DNA of 64,000 nucleotides from Gnetum montanum (lineage: Eukaryota > Streptophyta > Gnetopsida > Gnetales > Gnetaceae), in contig MNCI01010443.1 in the NCBI GenBank assembly GCA_015680685.1, forward strand, positions 1,217,483 to 1,281,482. The letters run 5' to 3'. Both the position numbers and the translations under genes were made by a program. This document shows, one piece after another, positions 21,781-32,969 of this stretch (position 1 is the first letter of the stretch; each line of letters opens with the position of its first letter). Below the pieces are notes generated by a model. It saw only the letters and a list, made by a program, of their open reading frames with translations, was not told the DNA's origin and made no database searches.

Positions 21781-23550
21781 CAATACTACATAAATAGATG
21801 GTTCATCTATAGGAAGGTCCTCACTAACAAGGATAGAGGTTAGCATCCGTACAAGAGCTTCCCAATGTATTGATGAAGTCATTACTAGGTCATACAAACT
21901 TAAAGAAGTATTCTTATATTTTAAGGCTTGTGTGACCTGGGTTAATGCGCTTGCTATGTCTTTACCATTTGGAACAATTTTATCAGTGGAGACTTCGTCC
22001 ATTTGACCCAAAATTTTTATTTCTCATGAGGAAAATCTACGTTAGTTACTAAGGATGCTGGTTTCGGGACACAACCCATGACATTATCCTTGTCTTGATG
22101 ACTCGTACTAGGCTCATGAACAGATTGACTCATAGGAACAATGTTTCGCAGTGTAGGCATTGGTGGTCCTAATTTGTGCTAACAGTTTTCTCTTTTCAAG
22201 TGTTCTCTTGTTAACTTATCAACAAGATGTTCCCATAGAGGTTGCGAGGGAGTGGAGGCTGGTTTTGTGCTAGGATGTTTTGGCACCTAGATCACAAAGG
22301 GGATGGGTCAGTTTGTAGAAGGTATGGTCATCGTGGCGACAAAAGGTGGTACACGAATAATGAATGGTTTTTGTGGTGTAGGGGATATGCATATGGTGAA
22401 AGGGGTTTGAGAAGATGTTGGGGTAGGTGTGTTTTCTAAAGATCTATGAATCACAAAAGGTTTTCATGGGACGTCTTGTCTATTCTCCACATGGATGGAA
22501 TTAATCACATATGGTGCTTCACTAGCATTGAGAGGATCTCTGTAGACTCCCATGGCCTAGTTCCGAGGTCTTACTGGGTTTGCCTCATCAAATACTACTT
22601 CACCCCTATCAATCATGTGTTGTATATCTTGTTTCAAGGTGAAATAGTAATTAGTTCCATGACCAGATCGTTGGTGATACTCGCAAAACCTATCTAACCT
22701 AAAACCCCTTGGAATAGGTGGTTCATTAGGTGTTGCTAAGGCTAGGATTTTGGCCAGCTCATAGAATCTATCATGTTTTTGAGATGCTGTAGGAGACATT
22801 TATTTATGTTTAATCAGCCTGACCTTTAGAAGCTGATCAAGAAATTATGAAGGTTTCATGTCCAATGGTGTGTATTGAGCAGGGTCTTTTCTTTCGAATG
22901 TATAGGCATGACCAATGTTGGTCTTCCTATTTGAGGAAGCTTCAGGTGCAGGGGCAGGTGTATTTCTTTCATAGCTGTTTGAGACAACAGGTTTCTTTCC
23001 TTTTTGTCCTAGATGGCTAGGTCGAGTTGTCTCAGCCACTACTACTACCATCATTTTGGATTTATCTTTCCTTGTATGTTGGCTCCTAAAGGTTGAGTAG
23101 GCTAGATCATTGCTTGTTTGTGCAACCTCTTCTAAATCTTTAATTTGGATAAATACCTGGCTCAAGGTACGTGGTTTTAAATAGTAAAGTTTTGATTTAA
23201 TAAAGTCATTTGTGGTTGCCTTAAGGATGGTAAGTAGATACATTTTGGGAATAGGCTCATGAAGTTTATTTAAGGCTACACTCCACCTTTGGATAAATTT
23301 CTATGTTGGCTCTAATGACGCTTGTTTAATTTGGATCAGGCTATCTAACATGGCTTTAGGTTTCAGATTGCGTTTGAAATGGGTGACAAACTGATGAAAT
23401 AAGTCCTCCAGAGAAGATATAGAGCTACGAGGTAAGGCTCAATACTATTCTAAAGCTTTTCCAGTTAAGGACATAGTAAACACACACAGAATTACATGAG
23501 GCCATGCCTAAAGCAATAGACATTTTGTTCGAAATGTAATTCTTGGGTGG
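21781..23550 (-). pseudogene. Gag C-terminal half and linker, Tat-1 right copy
   Basis: Capsid core from 23,550 downward (ITFRTKCLLL..., then a damaged ALDWYRALP region), a basic stretch, and at 22,557-22,799 the knuckle-like FCEYHQRSGHGTNYYFTLKQ, where the third Cys of the usual C-x2-H-x4-GH-x4-C-like gag motif is Tyr. The linker includes ALTQVTQALKYKNTSLSLYD. Homology to Tat-2 gag starts abruptly at the solo LTR, so the upstream half is at 24,864-25,853. Confidence 0.8.
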
Positions 23551-24863
23551 TGAAACACCATAAAATTTTCGAAGCCTCGATGGATCGGCAAAATCTAGTG
23601 ACCCAAGCAGGAAGTCATGACAAGGTGTAGCACAGTACAGATGAACTTTAGGAGATAGAACGAAATAATAGGTGCATGGCGACAAGACTTTCACTTTGTG
23701 AATTTTCTATCTTTCAAAATCTCAACATTTAACATATTACACTGTATTACGCAACATAGAGTAACGTTGTGTTGGGCAGCGTAATATCAAAGATAGTCTA
23801 CCACGGCATCAAAAAATGGCTAAGGGGGGCCATTACGCTGTGTTATGCAGTGTGGCGTAATAAAACCTCGAAGGGGATTGATCAGAAATAGAAGAAGCGT
23901 GGCAACAATACTTTAACTTTTTCGGTTTCATTATTTTACACTGAATTACGCTATGATGCATAATTTAGTGTAATGCAGCGTAATTCAAGTAACAACAAGC
24001 ACAAATCAGACATTAGTGGTTCATATGCCACAATACGCTCTCTAGTGTATTACAACATCATCAAAGAATAGTCTGTTGCCAAAGCCCGCAAAAAGGTAGT
24101 TTACGACGTGCTACGCAGCATAGCATCGCAAGCTTTAATGAAAACACATTAAGTCAATGACATTTTATGAGTTCAGGACACATGTCACTTAAACCACATT
24201 TTTCTCCTGACACTAACCTTATAAATGCTCTAGTTGACGAAGATCAAAGGGTTGGAAAATTTTTTCTTCAAGGTTGGCAAAAGAGCAAAAGAGAATCAAC
24301 AATCGTGAGAACATCAAAGGTGATTGGCAAGAATTCTTGATCAGAAAAAATCAGCTACCGGATATTCTCCCCCGAGTCTAACTTCCTTGTGCCCAGATTG
24401 GCTAGATCAAGGTAGATTGATCCTTGCTTGTTTCATCTTTAGATAACTTTCTTGTTACTTGCATGTGCTTTGTCCAAACCGAAGCCCACCTGAAATCATT
24501 GTATCAAACATATTATTTTTCATAAATTAAATCCTAGATCTTGTGATCGTATTCCCTACAAAATTTGATCCTTTACATCCTAGTTATACAGATTTGGCAA
24601 TCTCATCTAAATCGTTTGCATTGTTTTCAATTGCTTTCAGGGTTAACGATATTGCATTGTCTTATAAAGAATCTTCATTTTGCCATCAAATTATTACCAA
24701 AATTTTACTAATTAAATAAGTTCTTGTCTAATCGATAAGACCGTTCAAGACACCTCAGATTCATTTTTCTCTCTAGCACATTCCTCACATGGATCCGGGG
24801 TTAGGACTGTGTACACGGACTTTCGTTCGGTATTTCCAGCGATTGACATTTTCCGTCGTTATA
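23551..24863 (+). repeat. Solo LTR of the Tat-2 family inside Tat-1 gag
   Basis: TGAAACACCA to CGTCGTTATA, 1,313 bases, same length as 2,812-4,124. It is flanked by GGTGG (23,546-23,550) and GGCGG (24,864-24,868), a five-base target duplication with one transition. No primer site follows; instead Tat-1 gag resumes. TATA box TATAAATG at 24,220. It probably arose by LTR-LTR recombination of a full Tat-2 copy. Confidence 0.8.
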
Positions 24864-25853
24864 GGCGGTAGGTAGACCGATGGTTTGGGCTAGCAGCAGT
24901 GGTTGGTAATGACTAGATTGTGGAATTTTTTGTGGAAAGAGAGGCTGTTGGACTATTGTTTATTAGGGTGGGATGAAATTTGGGACTGAGACAATAGAGT
25001 GTGGTATGCTGTAATGACTAGACAGGTTTTGTTGAACAACTGGTGGGACCCATTGCCCAGTCACAGGTTGTGAAGTGACCAACGGTGCTTGCTGTATTTG
25101 CACTTGAGGTATGTAATGGGTACATGTAGAAGATGGTATGATTGATGTCATTCTAATCAATTGAGGTCGAAAGGTCGATCCTGCATTAGTTTGAGGAGGA
25201 GGCTGTTGGGATTGTATTTGCAAAGGTATAACGGAAGTGGACATGTTAGACTAAACGTTGGACTTGGAGAAGATGGGGATGGGAATGGCTACTTCCTGTA
25301 GTGAAGCTAGTGGTGGAAATGTTGTTTCTTCCAAGAAAGGTTGAAATAATGGGTTCGTGTGGGCATGGGGATTGATGGTATGGTATGAATCCCCATGTTT
25401 AGATTGGGCTACGAAGTCATCCTCCTCATCTCCACCCTGAGGCTCTATCAGAGGTAACTGTAGGGCTTGACTTCTAGCTATAAGAAGTTGGGATATGAGT
25501 TTATGATGGTGTTCAGAGAGCGGGATTATGTCAAACTTTGAAGGGATGAATTCACGACCTCCTTTGTGGATAAGTTCATAGTCTCGTTTTGCTTCCCTTT
25601 CTACGTGATTGATGGGTAAGTTAGCTTGAATCTTAACACAGATGAAGTTATATTGTTCAGCAGTGATATTTTCATAAGTAGGTTCTTTTCCCTGTAACCT
25701 AAGTGATTGGCGCATAGGGCCTTGGGGATTTATTTATTCAATCACAGTTATGGGTTCTTTAGTGGTCATAGGGTTTAAGGTTTTAGCCCCAAAGTCAGAG
25801 ATTAGAAGTGCCACTGGGTTAATTTGGGAGGATTCCATGATGAACGTGAGCAT
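24864..25853 (-). pseudogene. Gag N-terminal half, Tat-1 right copy
   Basis: Starts near ATG 25,853 (MLTFIMESSQ). A 154-codon open frame (25,251-25,715) has MRQSLRLQGKEP, ANLPINHVEREAKRDYELIH and GGREFIPSKF, matching the Tat-2 gag N-terminus. A Gln/Pro-rich stretch (24,963-25,244) follows. Stops near 25,730 and 25,248 interrupt it. The frame would continue at 23,550 without the solo LTR. Confidence 0.75.
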
Positions 25854-25874
25854 ACTGGGCTAGATGAGTTGAAG

Positions 25875-26085
25875 TACAAGCAAATACAACTTGACCAGTG
25901 TGACCAAACTACAGCGTGACCAATGTGACCAAGCTACAGCATGACCAGCATGACTAGTGTGACCAAGCTACAGCGTGACCAACGTGACCAAGCTACATCA
26001 TGACTAGCATGACCAAACTACAGCATGACCCATGTGACCAAGCTACAGCGTAACTAGCATGATGCAATTGCAGCATGACAACTGC
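25875..26085. repeat. Tandem array of 'gtgaccaagctacagc(g/a)tgacca' in the Tat-1 leader
   Basis: About eight imperfect units built on GTGACC and CTACAGCGTGACC, between primer site and gag start. The same GTGACC/GGTCAC words make up the hairpins in the Tat-1 LTR (27,280-27,720). Unit length varies, so it is not a CRISPR-type array. Confidence 0.8.
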
Positions 26086-26144
26086 AATAGGGAGATTCAC
26101 AGGGATAATATGCATAACTTTTGATATTTTAATAGACAACAAGT

Positions 26145-26163
26145 GGCCCTCCTTCTAGCTCCA
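26145..26163 (-). other. Primer-binding site of Tat-1
   Basis: The minus strand reads TGGAGCTAGAAGGAGGGCC, six bases after the LTR end, matching the Tat-2 site except at one base in the first nine. Confidence 0.65.
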
Positions 26164-26713
26164 ATTTACTGTACTGACCTAAATCATTGGTATAAGGCTT
26201 GAAGGGAAACAAACACCAAAAGATTGTCAGGTAGACACAGCTGACCCTTCATTCGCCCGAGGGCAAGCTAGAAAAGTAAATGAAGGCAGATTTCCATGGA
26301 TGGTCTACATGCAAATCAACCAAGGACTTTCCCGAGCATAAATTACAGCTTGCACTGGGGTTATCGTAACTAATGTTTTAAAACGTAAACAACGTACACA
26401 AAATGTAAATAGAAATGCATGCAAAATTGGTATTGTGAATAGAACATAAACTAAATATAAAATAGAGTAAATAGAAAATAATGGCTAGCAAAATGAGCTA
26501 TATTGTATTGCATAGAAAAGATGTGCATCAGTCAAACCGTAGATGTGAATGGCAAGTCAAGCACCAAGCCCCGGGGTGATGTGATGTGATGTGTTTCAGG
26601 AGTGCTTGGATGCTAGGAGTCAAATGTGCTGAGCACCCAAGGATTGTTGCTCTGAGTTTCCTAAGCTATTTTAACTCGAAAATTTCCAACCCTGTTTATG
26701 TGAATTGATAGGG

Positions 26714-26721
26714 TATTTATA
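26714..26721 (-). promoter_or_regulatory. TATA box of the Tat-1 LTR
   Basis: Minus strand 'TAGCCCTATAAATACCC', the same context as the Tat-3 LTR promoter at 35,683. Confidence 0.7.
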
Positions 26722-27279
26722 GGGCTAGGCTGGGCTTGGGTGTCGAATTCAAGAATGGAATCAATGGTTGGGAGATGAGGTCAAGTGACACATGTCCAAT
26801 GGACAACTGTGCATGACTTGGACATGGGTTGGCAAGCTACATTCTTGACCAGACTCATCGTATCTTACAACACAAGGGTCACTCAAGCCCATGGAAATAC
26901 ATACAATTCAGACTGTGAGGGCTTAACAAGCCCACAAATTGAATATTTACAATGAAATGATTATTTATAACAAGAGTAATTGACCCTGGCTTGCTTGAAA
27001 CTTCTAGATATTTGATTTGAATTTCTTTGACTACTGTAGGATGCTGATTCGGGTGGTTTCATGGCTTTTGAGGTGTGCCTACTTGCACTCACGCTAGGCA
27101 TGTTCCCAGTGTGACCTCAGCCTGAGTGAAATAAAATGAAACATTTGACACCACATTTTGATTTCTGAAGCCTGTTCCTTGAATGAAACTATTGCCTTGA
27201 ACATGTATAACCTTGAGAGTGATCTGAAATCTAAATTTGAATTTGAACGTGTCTGATTTAGGGGTCATTTTGGATAGGT

Positions 27280-27760
27280 CACGCTGGAGTCATGTCATAG
27301 CGTGACCTGTAACGTGACCCACAGTGTGACCTCAACAACTTGCAATTTTGAGTTGAAATCTAGAATTTCTAAAGGCTAGAACCCATAGTTGTCAATAGTA
27401 GACCCTAAGGATGACTTGCACCCTTGAAATCAAGTCATTTTTACTCATTTTTGAGGCTCCAAAAGTTGGTCACGCTGGAGTCATGTCACAGCGTGACCTA
27501 CAATGTGACCTACAGTGTGACCTCAAAAATTTGCAATTTTGACCTGAAATTTGGAATTTCTGAAGGCTAGGACCCATAGTTGTCAATAGTGGACCTTGAG
27601 GATGACTTGCACCCTTGAAATCAAGTCATTTTTACTTAGTTTTGAGGCTCCAAAAGTTGGTCATACTGGAATTACGCGGTAGCATGACCTGCAACGCAAC
27701 TCATGAAAAACCACTTAGAAATGATCATTTTTAACCTAGTTTGATGCTTTGTGAAGTTGC
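27280..27760. repeat. ~191-base direct repeat (2.5 units) with GGTCACGCTG/CAGCGTGACC inverted arms in Tat-1 U3
   Basis: Units start at 27,280 ('cacgctggag'), 27,471 and, degraded, 27,662. The first two are highly similar over ~190 bases. In the second unit GGTCACGCTG and CAGCGTGACC form a 10-base inverted repeat with an 11-base loop. Confidence 0.8.
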
Positions 27761-28504
27761 TCACACTAAGGGTGAGCAAGCTACCTTGGGCAAGCTGGGT
27801 GTGAGCTCCATGCCTTAGCTGAATTTTTCCTCCCGAAACTTTGAAAGGGCTTGAGTCATTCTCATTTTAAAGTGCTAGGCCAAAATTAGTGGTGTTTCAC
27901 AAAAGATCATACTAAAGTGTTGGAGGAGAAATTGTAGGAAGTCCCATTACCTTCCTAGAACCAGACTACCTACCACCCCACACATGTATGGGATGGAGGA
28001 ATGTTGGGCACCAGTTCACTTAGGCAGCACAAAACCCCTACAATTTCTAGGATAATCAGAATGGATCTTAATGTCACCATGCACACCATAATAACAAATG
28101 TTAGCATCATGTTCGAGTGGGATTCACATGTAGTGTAATAGGATTAACCGTTTGCAGATAGCGTAATGCAACCCTTTCTTTGCATGTAGCATAGCACAAA
28201 CCCCTTGTCGCAAATTTTAAAAATAAGACAAAATGAATAGAGTGAGATCAAATATTACAAGCATTCACATAAACCCCTGTGGTGAGATAGTCACAATAAT
28301 GATGGTCTAGGCAATATTGCATGCAACCTTAGCGTAGTGTCCATACACCTGTGGCGGCCGAATCAGCAACAACGGTAGTGTAATGGCCAAAATGGTAACA
28401 AAATGGTGACAAAAAATGCAGCCTTTAAAACAAAAAAAAGGTGAAAAAAGAAAATAGGGATAACAATAGCAGCACAGAAAAACAAAGGTAGCATAGTAAC
28501 TTAC

Positions 28505-28625
28505 TGGGCCGACAGTGTCTCCTCTCGCACCGCAACGCTCGCCTACAACAGATGTCCTAGGGTGTCTTTCACCTCGTCCATCTTGGCAAGCATAGGTGTT
28601 TGCATTCTCTTTTACATGCCATCAT
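28505..28625 (-). pseudogene. Exon 1 of the antisense gene, Tat-3
   Basis: Homologous to exon 1 of the Tat-2 antisense gene: both carry a codon run for LAKxDEV (CTNGCCAAGATNGANGANGTG) and both end at a GTAAGT donor (here 28,499-28,504). The likely ATG is at 28,622 or 28,625. Small indels shift the frame and one stop is present. Later exons are missing because of the Tat-1 insertion. Confidence 0.6.
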
Positions 28626-28755
28626 CTCAATTGTAGATTCTTTCTTAGTCACTACGCTAATTGCCTTACTCTTTGTTAGCACAACCGCTCTACACTCTGG
28701 ATGTGGACTCTACACTCTTATGATAAAAATGATGAGTTTACTAGGGGTAAACCCC

Positions 28756-28763
28756 TATTTATA
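28756..28763 (-). promoter_or_regulatory. TATA box of the Tat-3 antisense gene
   Basis: The minus strand reads GGCTATAAATAGGGG, a strong TATA consensus, about 130 bases upstream of the antisense ATG. The corresponding box in Tat-2 is at 14,487-14,494. Confidence 0.6.
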
Positions 28764-28929
28764 GCCAACGCGGTAAAAGGGAACTTGTCATTTTCACACC
28801 TCGATTAATGAGGGACACTTCATATAGCATAGCACTCCTACCATAGTGTAGCAACACTGTTTGCATTGTAGCAAGTGGGCCCAACCAAAGATCTCATCCC
28901 ACTTGAAATTGGCAACTTACCTTTGTGAA

Positions 28930-29340
28930 CATAACTCGTTATTGGTCCACAAAGACCTTAAACTAATAGTGTTAACCTTTGCAATAATAACTCGTTTGTA
29001 GTCTGCAAATACCTTAAACTAATCGTGACTTACCTTTACAAACAAAACCTATTAGCGGTCTGCAAAGACCTTAAACTAGCAGTTTTTACCCATAGTTTCA
29101 ACCTAGTGGTCCGCAAAGACCTTAAACTAGTAATGTTGGCTCACAGTTTCAACTAAGTTAGCACTCCAAAAAGACCTTAAACTAATACTTCTTACCTTTT
29201 CACAAACATAACCTATTGGCAGTCCACAAAGACCTTAAACTAATACTTTTGATGTAACCCATTAGCGGTCTGCAAAGACCTTAAACTAGCAGTTTTAAAC
29301 TTCTGCATCCAGGTAGTCAGCTACGACCTTAAACTAGAAA
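28930..29340. repeat. Minisatellite 'ggtctgcaaagaccttaaactag' before RT, Tat-3
   Basis: About nine units spaced 45-65 bases, each with 'gtcc-caaagaccttaaacta' followed by a variable part. It lies between the antisense promoter and the RT exon. Confidence 0.85.
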
Positions 29341-29469
29341 ATTGCAAACTTTGTATCATAAGTGAAAATTATTTCAACTATTCATATTTCATCATTTCTT
29401 TGCAAAAATTTACTCTGTGTTGTTGCTATAAACAAGTATCACTTGACTTTGCATTTATCTTATTGTGGC

Positions 29470-29471
29470 AG
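29470..29471 (+). other. Putative splice acceptor before RT, Tat-3
   Basis: 'tttatcttattgtggcag' then GTTGAGCAAG. Homology with the Tat-2 RT exon starts here, and upstream sequence is the minisatellite. Confidence 0.5.
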
Positions 29472-30640
29472 GTTGAGCAAGAATGGCGAAGCATCATGAT
29501 CTTTCCTCACCTCTAGCCTTGACAGGTCCACATGACAAGCTTACAAGATAACTAAACCCAAAATCAATAGACTGGGAATCCTTAGAAACATTGAAAGCTT
29601 ACAAGATAGCATTGTCACATCCTTGGAAACATCCCTATACTAGCCCAAACATTTGGTCCAAGCCTTAGATTTAGAGGTCAGGGATGTAACTGAGGACCCT
29701 CTCATTGAAACTCCTATGACTACATCCAAGGGGAAAATAAAAACATTCAAACTTAGCTCCCTTCTAGATTTGCAAACACACAAAGATGTATCCAAGATCC
29801 TGCAAGATAACATCGAAGTATTCACGTGGTCTTATAAAGACATGCCAGGCTTAGATCCAAGGCTTATACAACACAACATTTTCTTAGATCCACGTATGAA
29901 AGCAGTTAAACAAAAGGTGCGCAAGGTTAAACAAGAGATCGCACTAGCTGTATGTGATGAAATCACTAAGCTATATCAGGTTGGTTTCATTCGGGTAGTT
30001 GATTACTCAAAATGGGTGTCGAACATCGTTGTGGTTTCTAAGAAAATAGGAGGAATACGAATCTGTATAGACGTCTGGGATTTAAACAAGGCAACAATGA
30101 CTTCCCATTATCGAGTATTGATCAACTCATTGACACTACAGCTGGTCATGCTCTACTATCTTTCATGGATGGTTTCTCTAGCTACAATCAGATTCACATT
30201 AACCTAGAGCATTAGTTAACAACTTTCATGACCCCATGGGGTACCTTCTATTACACCATGATGCGCTTTGGACTCAAGAATGTCGAACCAACCTACCAAA
30301 GATCCATGACATATATCTTTAGTGACTACATCCTAAAAACACTAAATGATTATGTAGATGACATAGCGATCAAATCTAAAGAGTTCACTAATCATCCCAA
30401 CGATCTAGGTGTAGTCCTCAAACACTACTAGATGCATGACTTATGCCTCAACTCGAAAAGTGTGTCTTCAGTGTAAGAACCGGATGCATGTTAGGGTTTG
30501 TAGTATCGAAGGCTAGAATATGAGTAGACCCTGACAAAGTTAATTCCATCATTAATCTATCACCTCCTACTAACCTTAAAGAATTGTGTGGGTTGCAAGG
30601 TAGGGTACAGTTCATTAGAAGGTTTATAGCAAAGTTGACT
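29472..30640 (+). pseudogene. Reverse transcriptase of Tat-3
   Basis: An open frame of 184 codons (29,653-30,207) has VRDVTEDPLIETPM, FIRVVDYSKWVSNIVVVSKK and GIRICIDVWDLNKA, then a frameshift. 30,228-30,431 carries MTPWGTFYYTMMRFGLKNVE and the catalytic YVDD at 30,352-30,363. Better preserved than the Tat-2 RT, but stops at about 30,204 and 30,429 and frameshifts make it inactive. Confidence 0.88.
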
Positions 30641-31190
30641 GACAAGTTACATCCCATGCAACACTTACTAAAGAAAGGGATTAACTTCGAATGGACAACA
30701 CAATTCCAAAAAGCCTTTGATGATCTAAAGAAAGAGCATTTATACCTCTCGACTGTTTACCCATTATAGAGGGATAAGCCTTTCTACATCTACCTTGCCA
30801 CCTCAGACACATATATCATGGCACTGTTATGTCAAAGAAGAGACGATGGCTCTGAGATTTGAGTGTATTACCTAAGTCATGCATTAATAGCATATGAGGC
30901 AAAATACAATGAGGTAGAAAGAAATTGCCTCACCCTAGTGTTTGCATTAAAAAAGTGGAGGCATTATTTGTTCTATAGCAAGGTCAACATAATATGCAAA
31001 AGCAATGTACTCCAGGCTATCACGAATAATCTATAAGAAAGTAGCAAGATAGCCTAGTGGAAAGCCATAACCATGGAATTCAACATGAATTATGTGACTT
31101 GGTCATCGACAAAAGGTCAAGCTATAGCTACGCAACTTACAACCTCACCCGTTGATGATCGGGCGACCATAAAACCTAAATTCTTTGACG
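30641..31190 (+). pseudogene. RT-RNase H connection and first RNase H of Tat-3
   Basis: HPMQHLLKKGINFEWTTQFQ, then a stop, YIYLATSDTYIMALLCQRR, AYEAKYNEVERNCLTLVFAL, and STKGQAIATQLTTSP. As in Tat-2 the TDAS motif of Ty3 RNase H is missing. Stops near 30,766, 30,860 and 31,035. Confidence 0.8.
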
Positions 31191-31199
31191 AGCACATTA

Positions 31200-31690
31200 G
31201 CACCATCAATGTTGTTCCATTACATCTCAAAGCTAATTTGCACTTCGATGGCACCTCAACTACATGTGGTGGTAGTGTAGCAGCCATCATTATGTTCCCC
31301 TCTAGGGACATTCAACCGTTTTCTTATCATTTCGTGTTCTTTTGTACAAACAATGTGGTAGAGTACGAAGGACTCCTCAAGGGCCTCTTAGCAGCCCAAG
31401 CACTAAAAATTCATCACCTGGCAATTCATGACAATTCAAAACTCATTTTGAATCAAATCACTATGGTCTATGCCTGCAAAGCTACTCATCTACAGCCCTA
31501 TTGCAACCTAGCCAAAAATTTTCTTAAACAGTTTGCACCAACGGACGTTCAACACATGCTACACAATGAAAACACCATAGCAGATGCCTTGGCCATCCTA
31601 GCATTAAATGTGCCACCACACCTATTCGTAAGCTTGCCCACTTCGATAACCAAGTGTACAGAGCCTATCACTCAAGCGATATACATCACA
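31200..31690 (+). CDS. Second, archaeal-type RNase H of Tat-3 (domain intact in an open frame)
   Basis: Lies within an uninterrupted frame of 273 codons (31,073-31,894). Acidic residues in order: LHFDGTSTTCGG (Asp), VEYEGLLKGLLAA (Glu), HDNSKLILNQ (Asp), TIADALAILAL (Asp). All four catalytic positions of this RNase H family are filled, unlike Tat-2 where the third is Asn. It degrades the RNA strand of the RNA-DNA hybrid. The surrounding polyprotein is broken, so it is unlikely to be made as an active enzyme. Confidence 0.8.
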
Positions 31691-32955
31691 TCTGTAAGCA
31701 TAGCCGATACCCAGGAGTGGTACGCCATTAAAGCCTATCTACAACATGGTGAACCCCCATGCGGATTGACATCTACCCAAAAGGATGCGATTCGCAAGTT
31801 TGCTCGGCAATATGTACTCATGGGAGACAACGCCTTATGCAAACACTCCTTTGATGGGATATTGCTAGCATGCGTAAATGAGGAACAAGTGTAGAAGGTC
31901 ATTAATGAGGTACATGAGGGACTATGTGGTGGACACATAGCACCTAGGGACATGGTGGCAAAAATTATATGTCTAGGGTACTACTGGCCTCACATGGAAC
32001 ATAATTTCCTAGCCAAAGTTAAGAATTGTGATACATGCCAATGATATGCAAATCTTATACACATTTCACCTACCAAGTTGCACCCAACGCAGACCACATG
32101 GTCATTCCAACAATGGGGACTAGACATTATAGGACATATCATACCTAAGTCTTCCATAGGGCATAGCTTCATCATCACCACCACTGAGTACTTTAAAAAG
32201 TGAGTGGAGGCTATTCCCCTTAAGAAGACTACATCTCAACAGGTTTGCCACTTTATATTAGATAATATCATGATGAGGTTTGGGCTTCCCATGACTATTG
32301 TGACAGACAATGGGCCACAATTTAGTAGTGTAGAAACCAAAACCTTTTGCAACAACCTTGGCATTAGGTAATCATTCTCCTCGCCATACTACCCATAGGC
32401 AAATGGATAGGAAGAAGCTATAAACAAATCTATCATCAACTTGCTCAAGAAAATGCTTAACAACAGCAAGAGGCAATGGCACAAGAAAATCCTCTATGTG
32501 TTGTGGGCTTAAAGAATGACATGTAGAATAGTGACAGGTAAGACACCTTATAGTCTTGTTTACAGATTTGAAGCGGTGTTCCCTCGTGATCTACAAGTAC
32601 CATCACTTCGAATGATCCTGTCAAATGTTGTGAACGAAGCCTAGAACAACAAGTTGAGGATCATCGACCTCGACTCCATAGAGGAGCAGTGTGCATAGAC
32701 ACTTGGCTGCATAGAGCATTATCAAGATAGGTAATAGTAGAAGCATCATGCAAACCTACATCAACGACCAATAAAAAATGGGGACCTCATTCTCAAGGCT
32801 ATTCATAAACATGTGCAAAAATTCTTAGCAGACTGGGTAGGTCCATTCATGGTCACAAAATCCTATGGGAATGGAGCCTTCAAGTTGGCAAACAAGGATG
32901 GAAACGAGTTTGCAAATCCTATGAATCATTCATATCTCAAGCCATACTACATGTG
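31691..32955 (+). pseudogene. Integrase of Tat-3
   Basis: Zinc-binding region near 31,900-32,045 (VHEGLCGGHIA, CDTCQ). Core: WGLDIIGH (Asp), IVTDNGPQFSS (Asp), and a degraded NGxEEAxNK (Glu) near 32,410. C-terminal KNGDLILKAIH and WVGPFMVTK. More than six stops. It ends near 32,955 before the minisatellite. Confidence 0.85.
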
Positions 32956-32969
32956 ATGCATGAGAAAGG

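Larger units (their letters stand above)
20130..27899 (-). mobile_element. Tat-1 right copy: minus-strand Tat-type element interrupted by a Tat-2 solo LTR
   Basis: Minus-strand order: 5' LTR 27,899-26,170, primer site 26,163-26,145, repeat-rich leader, gag N-terminus 25,853-24,864, solo LTR of Tat-2 family (24,863-23,551), gag C-terminus, protease, donor-like site at 21,086, minisatellite, then antisense last exon (plus strand, 20,294-20,374). It is cut at 20,129/20,130. RT to integrase are absent. Region 20,742-24,863 is a diverged second copy of 1-4,124. Its 5' LTR end at 27,899 interrupts Tat-3. Confidence 0.8.
26170..27899 (-). repeat. 5' LTR of Tat-1
   Basis: The minus strand starts TGAAACACCA (27,899) and ends GTACA (26,170), giving TG...CA. 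Length 1,730 bases. TATA box at 26,721-26,714 (TATAAATA followed by CCC). The U3 holds a ~191-base direct repeat with perfect inverted repeats. Interrupts Tat-3. Confidence 0.8.

Noticed and set aside
25875-26085. CRISPR-like repeat array
   Set aside because: Unit length and spacing vary, there are no constant repeats with unique spacers, and the context is a plant retrotransposon leader.
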